A stretch of 64,000 bases of DNA from MR-S7 sp000400995. Its GTDB lineage: Bacteria; Pseudomonadota; Gammaproteobacteria; Burkholderiales; Burkholderiaceae_C. The notes under the pieces were generated by a model. It was given only the letters and a program-made list of their open reading frames with translations. It did not search any database and was not told the DNA's origin. Shown piece by piece: positions 41,902-50,757 of the stretch. Each line of letters opens with the position of its first letter. Position 1 is the first letter of the stretch. A program made the translations under genes and the position numbers. The stretch is from positions 2,790,001 to 2,854,000 of the forward strand of contig NZ_CP152342.1 in the NCBI RefSeq assembly GCF_045291395.1. The letters are read 5' to 3'.

Positions 41902-43707
41902 ATGAGCTACACCAAAGCCAACATCACCAAGCGCAAGTTCGACGTGGTCATCGTGGGGGCCGGCGGCTCCGGCATGCGCGCCTCGCTGGAACTGTCGCGC
42001 GCGGGCCTGAACGTGGCCTGCCTGTCCAAGGTCTTCCCCACCCGCTCGCACACCGTGGCCGCGCAGGGCGGCGTTTCCGCATCGCTCGGCAACATGAGCG
42101 AGGACAACTGGCACTACCACTTCTACGACACCATCAAGGGCTCCGACTGGCTGGGTGACCAGGACGCCATCGAGTTCATGTGCCGCGAGGCGCCCAACGT
42201 CGTGATCGAGCTCGAGCACTTCGGCATGCCGTTCGACCGCAACCCCGACGGCACGATCTACCAGCGCCCCTTCGGCGGCCACACCGCCAACTACGGCGAG
42301 AAGCCCGTGCAGCGCGCCTGCGCGGCCGCCGACCGCACGGGCCACGCCATGCTGCACACGCTGTACCAGCAGAACGTGAAGTCCAAGACCAACTTCTTCG
42401 TCGAGTGGATGGCGCTGGACCTGATCCGCAACACCCAGGGCGACGTGGTCGGCGTGACCGCGCTGGAGCTGGAAACCGGCGACCTGTACGAACTGCACGC
42501 CAAGGCCGTGCTGCTGGCCACGGGCGGCGCGGGCCGCATCTTCGCGGCATCGACCAACGCCTTCATCAACACCGGCGACGGCCTGGGCATGGCCGCGCGT
42601 GCCGGCATCCCGCTGCAGGACATGGAGTTCTGGCAGTTCCACCCCACCGGCGTGGCCGGCGCGGGCGTGCTGCTGACCGAGGGCTGCCGCGGCGAAGGCG
42701 CGATTCTGCTGAATAGCAATGGCGAGCGCTTCATGGAGCGCTATGCGCCTACGCTGAAGGACCTGGCGCCGCGCGACTTCGTTTCCCGCTCCATGGACCA
42801 GGAGATCAAGGAAGGCCGCGGCTGCGGCCCGAACAAGGATTACATCCTGATGAAGCTCGACCACCTGGGCGCGGACACCATCCGCAAGCGCCTGCCGTCG
42901 GTGGAAGAAATCGGCCACAACTTCGCCAACGTGGACATCACCAAGGAACCGATCCCCGTGGTGCCCACCATCCACTACCAGATGGGCGGCGTGCCGACCA
43001 ACATCAACGGCCAGGTCGTGGTGTGGGACGGCCAGCAGAACAAGGTGGTCAACGGCCTCTACGCCGTGGGCGAATGCTCCTGCGTGTCGGTGCACGGCGC
43101 CAACCGCCTGGGCACGAACTCGCTGCTCGACCTGCTGGTGTTCGGCAAGGCCGCCGGCAAGCACATCGTGCAGTTCGTCAACGGCTTCGGCGACCACGCT
43201 GCCGTGCCGGCCGACGGCTCCGACCGCACGCTGGCGCGCCTCAACGAGTTGCAGGACTCCAAGGAAGGCACCTACGCCCAGGACATCGCGAACGACATCC
43301 GCGCCTCCATGCAGCAGCATGCCGGCGTGTTCCGCACACAGCAGGGCATGGACGAGGGCGTGGTGAAGATCAACGCCATCCGCGAGCGCGTGGGCTCCGT
43401 TACGCTCAAGGACAAGTCCCAGGTCTGGAACACCGCGCGCATGGAAGCGCTCGAAGTGGACAACCTCATCGAGGTGGCCCAGGCGACGATGACCTCGGCC
43501 GCCGCGCGCCACGAGTGCCGCGGCGCCCACACGGTCTACGACTACGAGCACCCGGCCGACCACCCCGACTTCCCGCTGGGCCGCAACGACAAGGACTGGC
43601 TCAAGCACACCCTCTGGTACAGCGCCAACAACGGCCTGGAGTACAAGCCGGTGAACCTGAAGCCCCTCACGGTGGACAGCGTGCCGCCCAAGGTCCGCAC
43701 GTTCTAA
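41902..43707 (+). CDS. sdhA: Succinate dehydrogenase flavoprotein subunit
   Basis: A 601-residue catalytic subunit. VVIVGAGGSGMRASLELSRAGL binds FAD. KVFPTRSHTVAAQGGVSASLGN contains the His that holds FAD covalently. FWQFHPTGVAGAGVLLTEGCRGEGAIL and DFVSRSMDQEIKEGRGCG form the succinate site, and ECSCVSVHGANRLGTNSLLDL completes it. Oxidises succinate to fumarate on the cytoplasmic face. Confidence 0.97.
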   Translation: MSYTKANITKRKFDVVIVGAGGSGMRASLELSRAGLNVACLSKVFPTRSHTVAAQGGVSASLGNMSEDNWHYHFYDTIKGSDWLGDQDAIEFMCREAPNVVIELEHFGMPFDRNPDGTIYQRPFGGHTANYGEKPVQRACAAADRTGHAMLHTLYQQNVKSKTNFFVEWMALDLIRNTQGDVVGVTALELETGDLYELHAKAVLLATGGAGRIFAASTNAFINTGDGLGMAARAGIPLQDMEFWQFHPTGVAGAGVLLTEGCRGEGAILLNSNGERFMERYAPTLKDLAPRDFVSRSMDQEIKEGRGCGPNKDYILMKLDHLGADTIRKRLPSVEEIGHNFANVDITKEPIPVVPTIHYQMGGVPTNINGQVVVWDGQQNKVVNGLYAVGECSCVSVHGANRLGTNSLLDLLVFGKAAGKHIVQFVNGFGDHAAVPADGSDRTLARLNELQDSKEGTYAQDIANDIRASMQQHAGVFRTQQGMDEGVVKINAIRERVGSVTLKDKSQVWNTARMEALEVDNLIEVAQATMTSAAARHECRGAHTVYDYEHPADHPDFPLGRNDKDWLKHTLWYSANNGLEYKPVNLKPLTVDSVPPKVRTF

Positions 43708-43734
43708 ACCAGCAGCCCACGAGAGAACAGTCAC

Positions 43735-44439
43735 ATGAAGCGCACTTTCAAGATCTACCGCTACGACCCGGACAAGGACGCCAAGCCCTACATGCAGACC
43801 GTGGAGGTCGAACTCGACGGCCACGAGCGCATGCTGCTGGACGCACTGGTCAAGCTCAAGGCCATGGACCCCTCCATCTCGTTCCGCCGCTCCTGCCGCG
43901 AAGGCGTGTGCGGTTCGGACGCGATGAACATCAACGGCAAGAACGGCCTGGCCTGCCTCACGAACATGAAGACCCTGCAGGGCGACATCGTTCTGAAGCC
44001 CCTGCCCGGCCTGCCCGTGATCCGCGACCTGATCGTGGACATGACGCAGTTCTTCAAGCAGTACCACTCGATCAAGCCCTACCTGCAGAACGACAGCCTG
44101 GTGTCTCCCTCCAAGGAGCGCCTGCAGTCGCCCGAGGAGCGCGAGGAGCTCAACGGCCTGTACGAGTGCATCCTGTGCGCGAGTTGCTCCACGAGCTGCC
44201 CCTCGTTCTGGTGGAACCCCGACAAGTTCGTGGGCCCCGCCGGCCTGCTGCAGGCCTACCGCTTCATCGCCGACAGCCGCGACGAGAAGACGGGCGAGCG
44301 CCTGGACAACCTGGAAGATCCGTACCGGCTCTTCCGCTGCCACACCATCATGAACTGCGTGGACGTGTGCCCCAAGCACCTGAACCCCACGCGGGCGATT
44401 GGCAAGATCAAGGAACTGATGGTGCGCCGCGCCATCTGA
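43735..44439 (+). CDS. sdhB: Succinate dehydrogenase iron-sulfur subunit
   Basis: A 234-residue protein with three clusters. SCREGVCGSDAMNINGKNGLAC binds [2Fe-2S]. CILCASCSTSCPSFWWNPD and CHTIMNCVDVCPKHLNP bind [4Fe-4S] and [3Fe-4S]. It wires the flavin of SdhA to the quinone site in SdhCD. Confidence 0.97.
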   Translation: MKRTFKIYRYDPDKDAKPYMQTVEVELDGHERMLLDALVKLKAMDPSISFRRSCREGVCGSDAMNINGKNGLACLTNMKTLQGDIVLKPLPGLPVIRDLIVDMTQFFKQYHSIKPYLQNDSLVSPSKERLQSPEEREELNGLYECILCASCSTSCPSFWWNPDKFVGPAGLLQAYRFIADSRDEKTGERLDNLEDPYRLFRCHTIMNCVDVCPKHLNPTRAIGKIKELMVRRAI

Positions 44440-44453
44440 AGAAACGAAGAACC

Positions 44454-44726
44454 ATGGCCGAAGAAGCACTGCTGGACGAACGCGAAGTGGCCATTCTGCG
44501 GTGGCGCAGCCGCCGCGGGCTGGTCGAGAACGACCTGTTCATCGAGCGGTTCTTCGCGGACCACGGCCCGCGCCTGACCCAACGCCAGGCACGGGGACTC
44601 ACGGCATTGATGGACCTGTCGGACAACGACCTGCTGGACCTGCTGCTGCGCCGCAAGGAACCCACGGAAGCGCTCGACACCCCGGAAGTCAAGGAAGTGC
44701 TGGAACAGCTGCGCCACCGCGCGTAG
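44454..44726 (+). CDS. sdhE: FAD assembly factor SdhE
   Basis: A 90-residue small helical protein. The RGxxE motif (RRGLVENDLFIERFF) that promotes covalent FAD attachment to SdhA is seen near residue 20. Located 14 nt after sdhB, in the expected place of the operon. Confidence 0.93.
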   Translation: MAEEALLDEREVAILRWRSRRGLVENDLFIERFFADHGPRLTQRQARGLTALMDLSDNDLLDLLLRRKEPTEALDTPEVKEVLEQLRHRA

Positions 44727-44774
44727 CAGCCCCCACGCATCACTGTGCGGGTCAACTACAGAAGGAAACTGGAA

Positions 44775-46085
44775 ATGAAACTGGCAGACAACAAAGCGAC
44801 GCTATCGTTCAGCAACGGCAGCCCCAGCATGGAGCTTCCCGTGTACCAGGGCAGCATCGGCCCGGACGTGATCGACATCCGCAAGCTGTACGCGCAAACG
44901 GGCATGTTCACCTATGACCCGGGCTTCCTGTCCACGGCGGCCTGCCAGTCGTCCATCACCTACATCGACGGCGACAAGGGCGAGCTGCTGTACCGCGGCT
45001 ACCCCATCGAGCAGTTGGCCGAGAAGTGCGACTACCTCGACACCTGCTACCTGCTGCTCAACGGCGAGCTGCCCGACGATACGCAGCGCAGCGACTTCCA
45101 CCAGCTCGTGACCAAGCACACCATGGTCAATGAGCAGATGCAGTTCTTCCTGCGCGGCTTCCGCCGCGACGCCCACCCCATGGCCGTGCTGACCGGCCTG
45201 GTGGGCGCGCTGTCGGCCTTCTATCATGACAGCACCGACATCAACAATCCCGAGCACCGCGCCATCGCCGCGATCCGCCTGATCGCCAAGATGCCCACGC
45301 TCGTGGCCATGGCCTACAAGTACGGCAAGGGCGAGCCCTACATGTATCCCCGCAACGAGCTGAGCTACGCAGGCAACTTCCTGCGCATGATGTTCGGCAC
45401 GCCCTGCGAGGACTACAAGGTCAACCCCGTGATCGAGCGCGCGATGGACCGCATCTTCATCCTGCACGCCGACCACGAGCAGAACGCCTCCACCTCCACC
45501 GTGCGCCTGTGCGGCTCCTCCGGCACCAACCCGTTCGCCGCCATCGCGGCCGGCGTGGCGTGCCTGTGGGGCCCCGCCCACGGCGGCGCCAACGAAGCCT
45601 GCCTGAACATGCTGGAGGACATCCAGCGCAACGGCGGCGTGGCCAAGGTCGGCGAGTTCATGGAGAAGGTCAAGGACAAGAACAGCGGCGTCAAGCTGAT
45701 GGGCTTTGGCCACCGCGTGTACAAGAACTACGACCCGCGCGCCAAGCTCATGCAGGAAACCTGCAACGAAGTGCTGGCCGAGCTGGGCCTGGAGAAGGAC
45801 CCGCTGTTCGCCCTGGCCAAGGAGCTCGAGAAGATAGCCCTGGAAGACGACTACTTCGTGCAGCGCAAGCTCTACCCGAACGTGGACTTCTACTCCGGCA
45901 TCGTGCAGCGCGCCATCGGCATCCCCGTGAACCTGTTCACCGGCATCTTCGCGCTGGCCCGCACCGTGGGCTGGATAGCCCAGCTCAACGAGATGATCGG
46001 CGACCCCGAGTACAAGATCGGCCGCCCGCGCCAGCTCTTCGTGGGCTCCGAGCGCCGCGACGTGCCGAACCTCGGCAAGCGCTGA
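44775..46085 (+). CDS. gltA: Citrate synthase
   Basis: A 436-residue type II citrate synthase, condensing oxaloacetate and acetyl-CoA. Seen: GFLSTAACQSSITYIDGDKGELLYRGYPIEQLA, FILHADHEQNASTSTVRLCGSSG (catalytic His), GPAHGGANEA and GFGHRVYKNYDPRA (catalytic His and Asp region). The start MKLADN has GAAGGAAACTGGAA before it. It ends the sdh-gltA row and is followed by a strong terminator. Confidence 0.97.
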   Translation: MKLADNKATLSFSNGSPSMELPVYQGSIGPDVIDIRKLYAQTGMFTYDPGFLSTAACQSSITYIDGDKGELLYRGYPIEQLAEKCDYLDTCYLLLNGELPDDTQRSDFHQLVTKHTMVNEQMQFFLRGFRRDAHPMAVLTGLVGALSAFYHDSTDINNPEHRAIAAIRLIAKMPTLVAMAYKYGKGEPYMYPRNELSYAGNFLRMMFGTPCEDYKVNPVIERAMDRIFILHADHEQNASTSTVRLCGSSGTNPFAAIAAGVACLWGPAHGGANEACLNMLEDIQRNGGVAKVGEFMEKVKDKNSGVKLMGFGHRVYKNYDPRAKLMQETCNEVLAELGLEKDPLFALAKELEKIALEDDYFVQRKLYPNVDFYSGIVQRAIGIPVNLFTGIFALARTVGWIAQLNEMIGDPEYKIGRPRQLFVGSERRDVPNLGKR

Positions 46086-46111
46086 TCTCCGGCCACCGGC
46101 CGCCAAGCCAG

Positions 46112-46146
46112 AACCCGCAGGCGCCCGCCGCCTGCGGGTTTTTTCT
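46112..46146 (+). terminator. Intrinsic terminator after gltA
   Basis: AACCCGCAGGCG (46112-46123) pairs with CGCCTGCGGGTT (46129-46140) around a 5-nt loop, and a T-tract follows. Strong 12-bp stem. Confidence 0.9.
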
Positions 46147-46216
46147 TGCCCGTCCGGTGCGCGCCGTTACCATGGACGCCCCTCCCCTTCCCTTCCTTGA
46201 AAGAGCTTCCGGCCCC

Positions 46217-46948
46217 ATGACCGAGTCCCCCGCCGCCGCCATGCCTTCCATGATGTGGCGCTGCCTGGTGATCGAAGACGATCTGGAGAACGCGCGCTAC
46301 ATCGCCGACGGACTGCGGGCGCAGGGGCACGTGGCCATCATCGCCAGCGAGGCGCGCGACGCGCTGCGGCGCGCCTGCGGCGAGCCGTGGGACGTGGTCG
46401 TGCTCGACCGCATGCTGGGCCCGCAGGTGGACGGACTGCACATCCTGCACGGCATGCGCGGTCTGGGGCTGCGCACGCCGGTGCTCGTGCTCTCGGCCCT
46501 GAGCGCGCTGGACGAGCGCGTGCGCGGCCTGAAGGCGGGTGGCGACGATTACCTGACCAAGCCCTTCGCGTTCTCGGAGCTGTCCGCGCGCATCGAAGCC
46601 CTGGTGCGCCGCACCCGCACGGGCGAGGAGGCCAAGGCCCTGCAGCTGGGCGACCTGCGCCTGGACCTGGTGCACCGCACGGTGCAGCGGGGCGGCCGGG
46701 CCATCGCGCTCAAGCCGCGCGAATTCCGCCTGCTGGCCTACCTGCTGATGCACGCCGGGCAGCCATTGACCCGCACCATGCTGCTGGAAGCCGTGTGGGA
46801 CTACCGGTTCGACCCGCAGACCAACCTCATCGACGTGCAGATCAGCCGCCTGCGCCACAAGCTCCAGGCGCCGGGCGAGGCGCCGCTGATCCACACCGTG
46901 CGCGGCGTGGGCTACCGCATCGCCCTCTCGCCCGAGAGCGATCCGTGA
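46217..46948 (+). CDS. OmpR-family response regulator
   Basis: A 243-residue regulator. Receiver domain: LVIEDDLENARYIADGL, phospho-Asp in VVLDRMLGPQVDG, and Lys in DDYLTKPFAFSEL. The C-terminal winged helix (LKPREFRLLAYLLMHAGQPLTRTMLLEAVW, RLRHKLQAPGEAPLIHTVRGVGYRI) is complete. GTGA overlap with the sensor gene. The pair lies upstream of tctBA, so a TctDE-like role in tricarboxylate uptake is plausible but unproved. Confidence 0.92.
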   Translation: MTESPAAAMPSMMWRCLVIEDDLENARYIADGLRAQGHVAIIASEARDALRRACGEPWDVVVLDRMLGPQVDGLHILHGMRGLGLRTPVLVLSALSALDERVRGLKAGGDDYLTKPFAFSELSARIEALVRRTRTGEEAKALQLGDLRLDLVHRTVQRGGRAIALKPREFRLLAYLLMHAGQPLTRTMLLEAVWDYRFDPQTNLIDVQISRLRHKLQAPGEAPLIHTVRGVGYRIALSPESDP

Positions 46949-48324
46949 CGGGCAGCGGGCACGGCCTGTGGCGCTCCGCCGGCCTGCGCCTGGCCGCGCT
47001 GTCGGGTTTCCTGGTGCTGCTGGCCATGCTGGCCGCGCTGGCGCTGGTGTACATCCAGGTGTCTTCCGTCCTGCACCGCAACGTGGACCGCCAGCTGCTG
47101 CAGACGCAGCAGCGCCTGGCACTGCAATACGCCCACGAAGGCCCCGAGGCCACGGCCCAGGCCATCCACCGCGTGCTGCACGACGGGCGCGACACCGACC
47201 TCGAACTGGTGCTGCTCACCACGCCGGACGGCCGTTTCCTGGCCGGCAACATCGACGTGGAGGCGCTGCCCCCGCTGCGCACCACCGCAGCCACGGTACA
47301 GCAGCTCGCGCTGGGCGCGCAGACCGTCGATGCGCAGCTGCTCGCCCACCCGCTGCCCGACGGCGCGCTGCTGGTGCTGGGCCACGACCTGCGGGAGCTG
47401 CGCCGCATCGAATCCACCGTGGCCACGGCCAGCGTGGTGGCGGGCCTGTTCTCGCTCGCGCTGGCGCTGGCCAGCGCCTGGTTCTTGCGGCGCGAGCTGG
47501 GCCGCAGCGTGAACGCCCTGCACCAGACCATCACCCGCATCGCGGGCGGCCAGCTGCACGAGCGCGTGCCCGTGGAAGATGCCTCCGGCGACGAGTTCGT
47601 GCGCCTGGAGCAGGACTTCAACCACATGCTCGACCGCATCGGCCAGCTCATGGAGGGCGTGACCCACGTCTCCGACGCGATCGCGCACAACCTGCGCACG
47701 CCGTTGACCCGCCTGCGCCTGCGGCTGCAGGCCGCGCACGACGGCACAGCGGACGCCCCTGCCCTGCGCACCGCGCTGCAGTCGGCCATGCACGACATCG
47801 ACGACCTGAGCCGCGTGCTGGACAAGCTGCTGTCCATCGCCCAGGCCGAATCCGGCACGCGCCGCGCGCCGTTCGCGCCCACGTCGTGGCAGGCCATCGG
47901 CGAGGACGTGGTGGAGCTCTACGAGGACCTGGCCGAGCACGATGGCGTGTCGCTGCACTGGGAATGCACGCACCCCGCGCCCGTGCTGGGCGACCGCCAC
48001 CTGCTGGCCGGCGCCCTCGTGAACGTGGTGGACAACGCCATCAAGTACGGCGGCCGCGGCGCGCGGGTGCAGGTGCGCTCGCAGGTGCAGGCCTGCGACG
48101 GCACCGCGTGGAGCGAGATCGTGGTGCAGGACGACGGCCCCGGCGCCCCTCCGCAGGCCATCGCCACGCTGGGCGAGCGCTTCGTGCGCCTGCGGCCCGA
48201 GCTGCCCGGGCACGGCCTGGGGCTGGCCAGCGTGCAGGCCGTCATGCGGCTGCATGGCGGCGGCATGCGCATCGAGCCGGCCGAGCCGGGCCTGCGCGTG
48301 ACCCTGCGATTGCCCTTGTCATGA
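46945..48324 (+). CDS. Sensor histidine kinase (EnvZ/TctE-like)
   Basis: A 459-residue kinase. Membrane helices at about 13-36 and 160-180 frame a periplasmic domain of about 120 residues. A HAMP linker follows, then the H-box VSDAIAHNLRTPLTRLRLRL (phospho-accepting His in AHNLRTPL), and the ATPase domain (VNVVDNAIKYGG, DDGPGAP, GHGLGLASVQAVMRLHGG). The GTG start overlaps the regulator stop. Confidence 0.91.
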   Translation: MTGSGHGLWRSAGLRLAALSGFLVLLAMLAALALVYIQVSSVLHRNVDRQLLQTQQRLALQYAHEGPEATAQAIHRVLHDGRDTDLELVLLTTPDGRFLAGNIDVEALPPLRTTAATVQQLALGAQTVDAQLLAHPLPDGALLVLGHDLRELRRIESTVATASVVAGLFSLALALASAWFLRRELGRSVNALHQTITRIAGGQLHERVPVEDASGDEFVRLEQDFNHMLDRIGQLMEGVTHVSDAIAHNLRTPLTRLRLRLQAAHDGTADAPALRTALQSAMHDIDDLSRVLDKLLSIAQAESGTRRAPFAPTSWQAIGEDVVELYEDLAEHDGVSLHWECTHPAPVLGDRHLLAGALVNVVDNAIKYGGRGARVQVRSQVQACDGTAWSEIVVQDDGPGAPPQAIATLGERFVRLRPELPGHGLGLASVQAVMRLHGGGMRIEPAEPGLRVTLRLPLS

Positions 48325-48346
48325 AGACCCTGGCCGGCAGGATACA

Positions 48347-48406
48347 AGCCAAATCGGCCTCCAGCGCTTGACTGGCAAGCGCAAGCAGCTCCTGTTTCGA
48401 TAGCAA
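48347..48406 (+). repeat. Dispersed palindromic repeat (CCAGCGCTT family)
   Basis: CAGCGCTTG and CAAGCGC arms around ACTGG, with the flanking pattern ...CCAAATCGGCCT before and ...CAGCTCCTGTTTCGATAGCA after. The flanks resemble the copy at 19541. It lies between the sensor kinase and tctB. The remaining 130 nt up to the tctB start show no further motif I can name. Confidence 0.7.
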
Positions 48407-48538
48407 ACCGGGCGCCTTTCATTACCGCCCGGCAATGGTTCGGTCATGCGGCGCGCGGCGTGGCGCGCCTACGATTTTCGTCTCCCCTTCAGCCAACCAA
48501 CCAGGCCCCTCGCACGGGCCCATCAGGAGACTTTTGCC

Positions 48539-49027
48539 TTGAAGATCCACAGCCAGAGAGATTTCACCGCGGGGCTGCTGTTCAGCGCCTTCGGCGTCGC
48601 CTTCGCCTGGGGTGCCACCACCTACAGCGTGGGCACCGGCGCCCGCATGGGGCCGGGCTACTTCCCGCTGATCGTCGGCGTGCTGATCGCGCTGCTGGGC
48701 GCGGTCATCACCGCGCGCGCACTCACCGTGCCCACCGAGGACGGCGAGCCCGTCGGCGCCATCGCCTGGCGCCCGCTGGTGTTCATCATCGGCGCCAACC
48801 TGCTGTTCGGCGTGCTGCTCGGCGGCCTGCCCGGCATCGGCCTGCCGCCCATGGGAATGATCGTCGCCATCTACGCGCTGACGCTGATCGCCAGCCTGGC
48901 AGGCGACCAGTTCAACCTCAAGGGCGTGCTGATCCTCGCCACCGTCCTCGCCATAGGCAGCTACCTGGCCTTCGTCGTGGCGCTGAACCTGCAATTCCCC
49001 GTGTGGCCCTCCTTCATCGTGGGCTGA
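48539..49027 (+). CDS. tctB: Tripartite tricarboxylate transporter, small membrane subunit
   Basis: A 162-residue protein with four helices (FTAGLLFSAFGVAFAWGATTY; GPGYFPLIVGVLIALLGAVI; WRPLVFIIGANLLFGVLLGG; LIASLAGDQFNLKGVLILATVLAIGSYLAFVV). RMGPGYFP is the TctB hallmark. The TTG start is chosen because AGGAGA stands 8 nt before it; no ATG fits. It is the small partner of TctA. Confidence 0.88.
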   Translation: MKIHSQRDFTAGLLFSAFGVAFAWGATTYSVGTGARMGPGYFPLIVGVLIALLGAVITARALTVPTEDGEPVGAIAWRPLVFIIGANLLFGVLLGGLPGIGLPPMGMIVAIYALTLIASLAGDQFNLKGVLILATVLAIGSYLAFVVALNLQFPVWPSFIVG

Positions 49028-49061
49028 TCGTTCCACCTCCATCACATAACTACTACCCATC

Positions 49062-50573
49062 ATGGAACTGATCGACCACCTCTCCATGGGGTTCCAGGTC
49101 GCCTTCACGGCGCAGAACCTCCTCTATGCCTTCCTGGGCTGCCTGCTGGGCACCCTCATCGGCGTGCTGCCGGGCCTGGGCCCCGTGGCCACCATCGCCA
49201 TGCTGCTGCCCACCACGTATGCGCTGCCGCCCACGGCAGCGCTCATCATGCTGGCCGGCATCTACTACGGCGCGCAGTACGGTGGCTCCACCACCGCCAT
49301 CCTGGTGAACCTGCCGGGCGAGTCATCGTCGGTGGTCACCGTGATCGACGGCTACCAGATGGCGCGCAAGGGCCGCGCGGGGCCGGCGCTCGCCTCCGCC
49401 GCGCTGGGCTCGTTCTTCGCGGGCTGCGTGGGCACGCTGGTGATCGCAGCGTTCGCGCCGCCGCTCACCGAGGTGGCGTTCAAGTTCGGCCCCGCCGAAT
49501 ACTTCTCGCTGATGGTGCTGGGCCTGATCGGCGCGGTGGTCATGGCCTCGGGCTCGCTGCTCAAGGCCATCACCATGATCCTGGTGGGCCTGGCCTTCGG
49601 CCTGGTGGGCACGGACGTGAACTCCGGCGTGGCGCGCTACAGCTTCGACATCCCCGAGCTGACCGACGGCATCAGCTTCGTGGCCATCGCCATGGGCATC
49701 TTCGGCTACGGCGAGATCATCGCCAACCTCTCGGTGCCCTCCGAGAAGCGCGAGGTGTTCACCGACAAGGTGCGCGGCCTCATGCCCACCAAGGAGGACT
49801 TCAGGCGCATGTTCCCCGCCGTGCTGCGCGGCACGGCCATCGGCTCGGCGCTGGGCATCCTGCCCGGCGGCGGCGCGCTGCTGTCGGCCTTCGCGGCCTA
49901 CACCATCGAGAAGAAGGCGAAGATGAAACCCGGCGAGGTGCCCTTCGGCCAGGGCAACATCCGCGGCGTGGCGGGGCCCGAGTCGGCCAACAACGCCGGC
50001 TCGCAGACCTCCTTCATCCCGCTGCTGACGCTGGGCATCCCGCCCAACGCCGTGATGGCGCTGATGGTGGGCGCCATGACCATCCACAACATCCAGCCCG
50101 GCCCGCAGGTGATGACCAGCAACCCCGAGCTGTTCTGGGGCCTGATCGCCTCGATGTGGATCGGCAACCTGATGCTGGTGATCCTGAACCTGCCCATGAT
50201 CGGGCTGTGGATCAAGCTGCTGTCCATCCCCTACAAGTGGCTGTTCCCCGCCATCGTGCTGTTCTGCGCCGTGGGCGTCTATTCGGAGAACAACAACACC
50301 TTCGAGATCTGGATGGTGGCCATCTTCGGCGTGCTCGGCTACGTGTTCCACAAGCTCGGCTGCGAGCCCGCGCCGCTGCTGCTGGGCCTGATTCTGGGCC
50401 CGATGATGGAGGAGAACCTGCGCCGCGCGCTCCTGCTCTCGCGCGGCGAATGGAGCGTGCTGGTCACGCGCCCGCTGTCGGCCTCGCTGCTGACCGTCGC
50501 GGCGGTGCTGCTGGTGATCGTGCTGCTGCCCAACGTGCGCAAGAAGCGCGAGGAGGCGTTCGTCGAGGACTGA
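49062..50573 (+). CDS. tctA: Tripartite tricarboxylate transporter, large membrane subunit
   Basis: A 503-residue protein with about 12 helices. LLGTLIGVLPGLGPVATIAMLLP and its second-half counterpart GTAIGSALGILPGGGALLSAFAAYTIEK are the TctA repeats, and YGGSTTAILVNLPGESSSVVTVIDGYQMARKGRAG is the family signature. It forms the sodium-coupled channel for citrate-like acids. The binding protein TctC is not next to it. Confidence 0.94.
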   Translation: MELIDHLSMGFQVAFTAQNLLYAFLGCLLGTLIGVLPGLGPVATIAMLLPTTYALPPTAALIMLAGIYYGAQYGGSTTAILVNLPGESSSVVTVIDGYQMARKGRAGPALASAALGSFFAGCVGTLVIAAFAPPLTEVAFKFGPAEYFSLMVLGLIGAVVMASGSLLKAITMILVGLAFGLVGTDVNSGVARYSFDIPELTDGISFVAIAMGIFGYGEIIANLSVPSEKREVFTDKVRGLMPTKEDFRRMFPAVLRGTAIGSALGILPGGGALLSAFAAYTIEKKAKMKPGEVPFGQGNIRGVAGPESANNAGSQTSFIPLLTLGIPPNAVMALMVGAMTIHNIQPGPQVMTSNPELFWGLIASMWIGNLMLVILNLPMIGLWIKLLSIPYKWLFPAIVLFCAVGVYSENNNTFEIWMVAIFGVLGYVFHKLGCEPAPLLLGLILGPMMEENLRRALLLSRGEWSVLVTRPLSASLLTVAAVLLVIVLLPNVRKKREEAFVED

Positions 50574-50617
50574 CGGCGCCCACCTTCTTCCCGGCCGGCA
50601 CCGCGCCGGCCCCCGCA

Positions 50618-50647
50618 CCCCATGCGCCCGCGGCCATGGGGTTTTTT
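50618..50647 (+). terminator. Intrinsic terminator after tctA
   Basis: CCCCATG (50618-50624) and CATGGGG (50635-50641), then six T. The 110 nt that follow, up to the next gene, are strikingly AT-rich for this genome. Confidence 0.75.
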
Positions 50648-50757
50648 CATGGGCGGCCGCATCTGCGTTTTGCGCGCATCGTTATGCAGAAACCTTACTA
50701 CATAGCCACAAGTTTCTTAAATACAGTTCTTCATATCGAATTTTTTAAGGAATGGTT

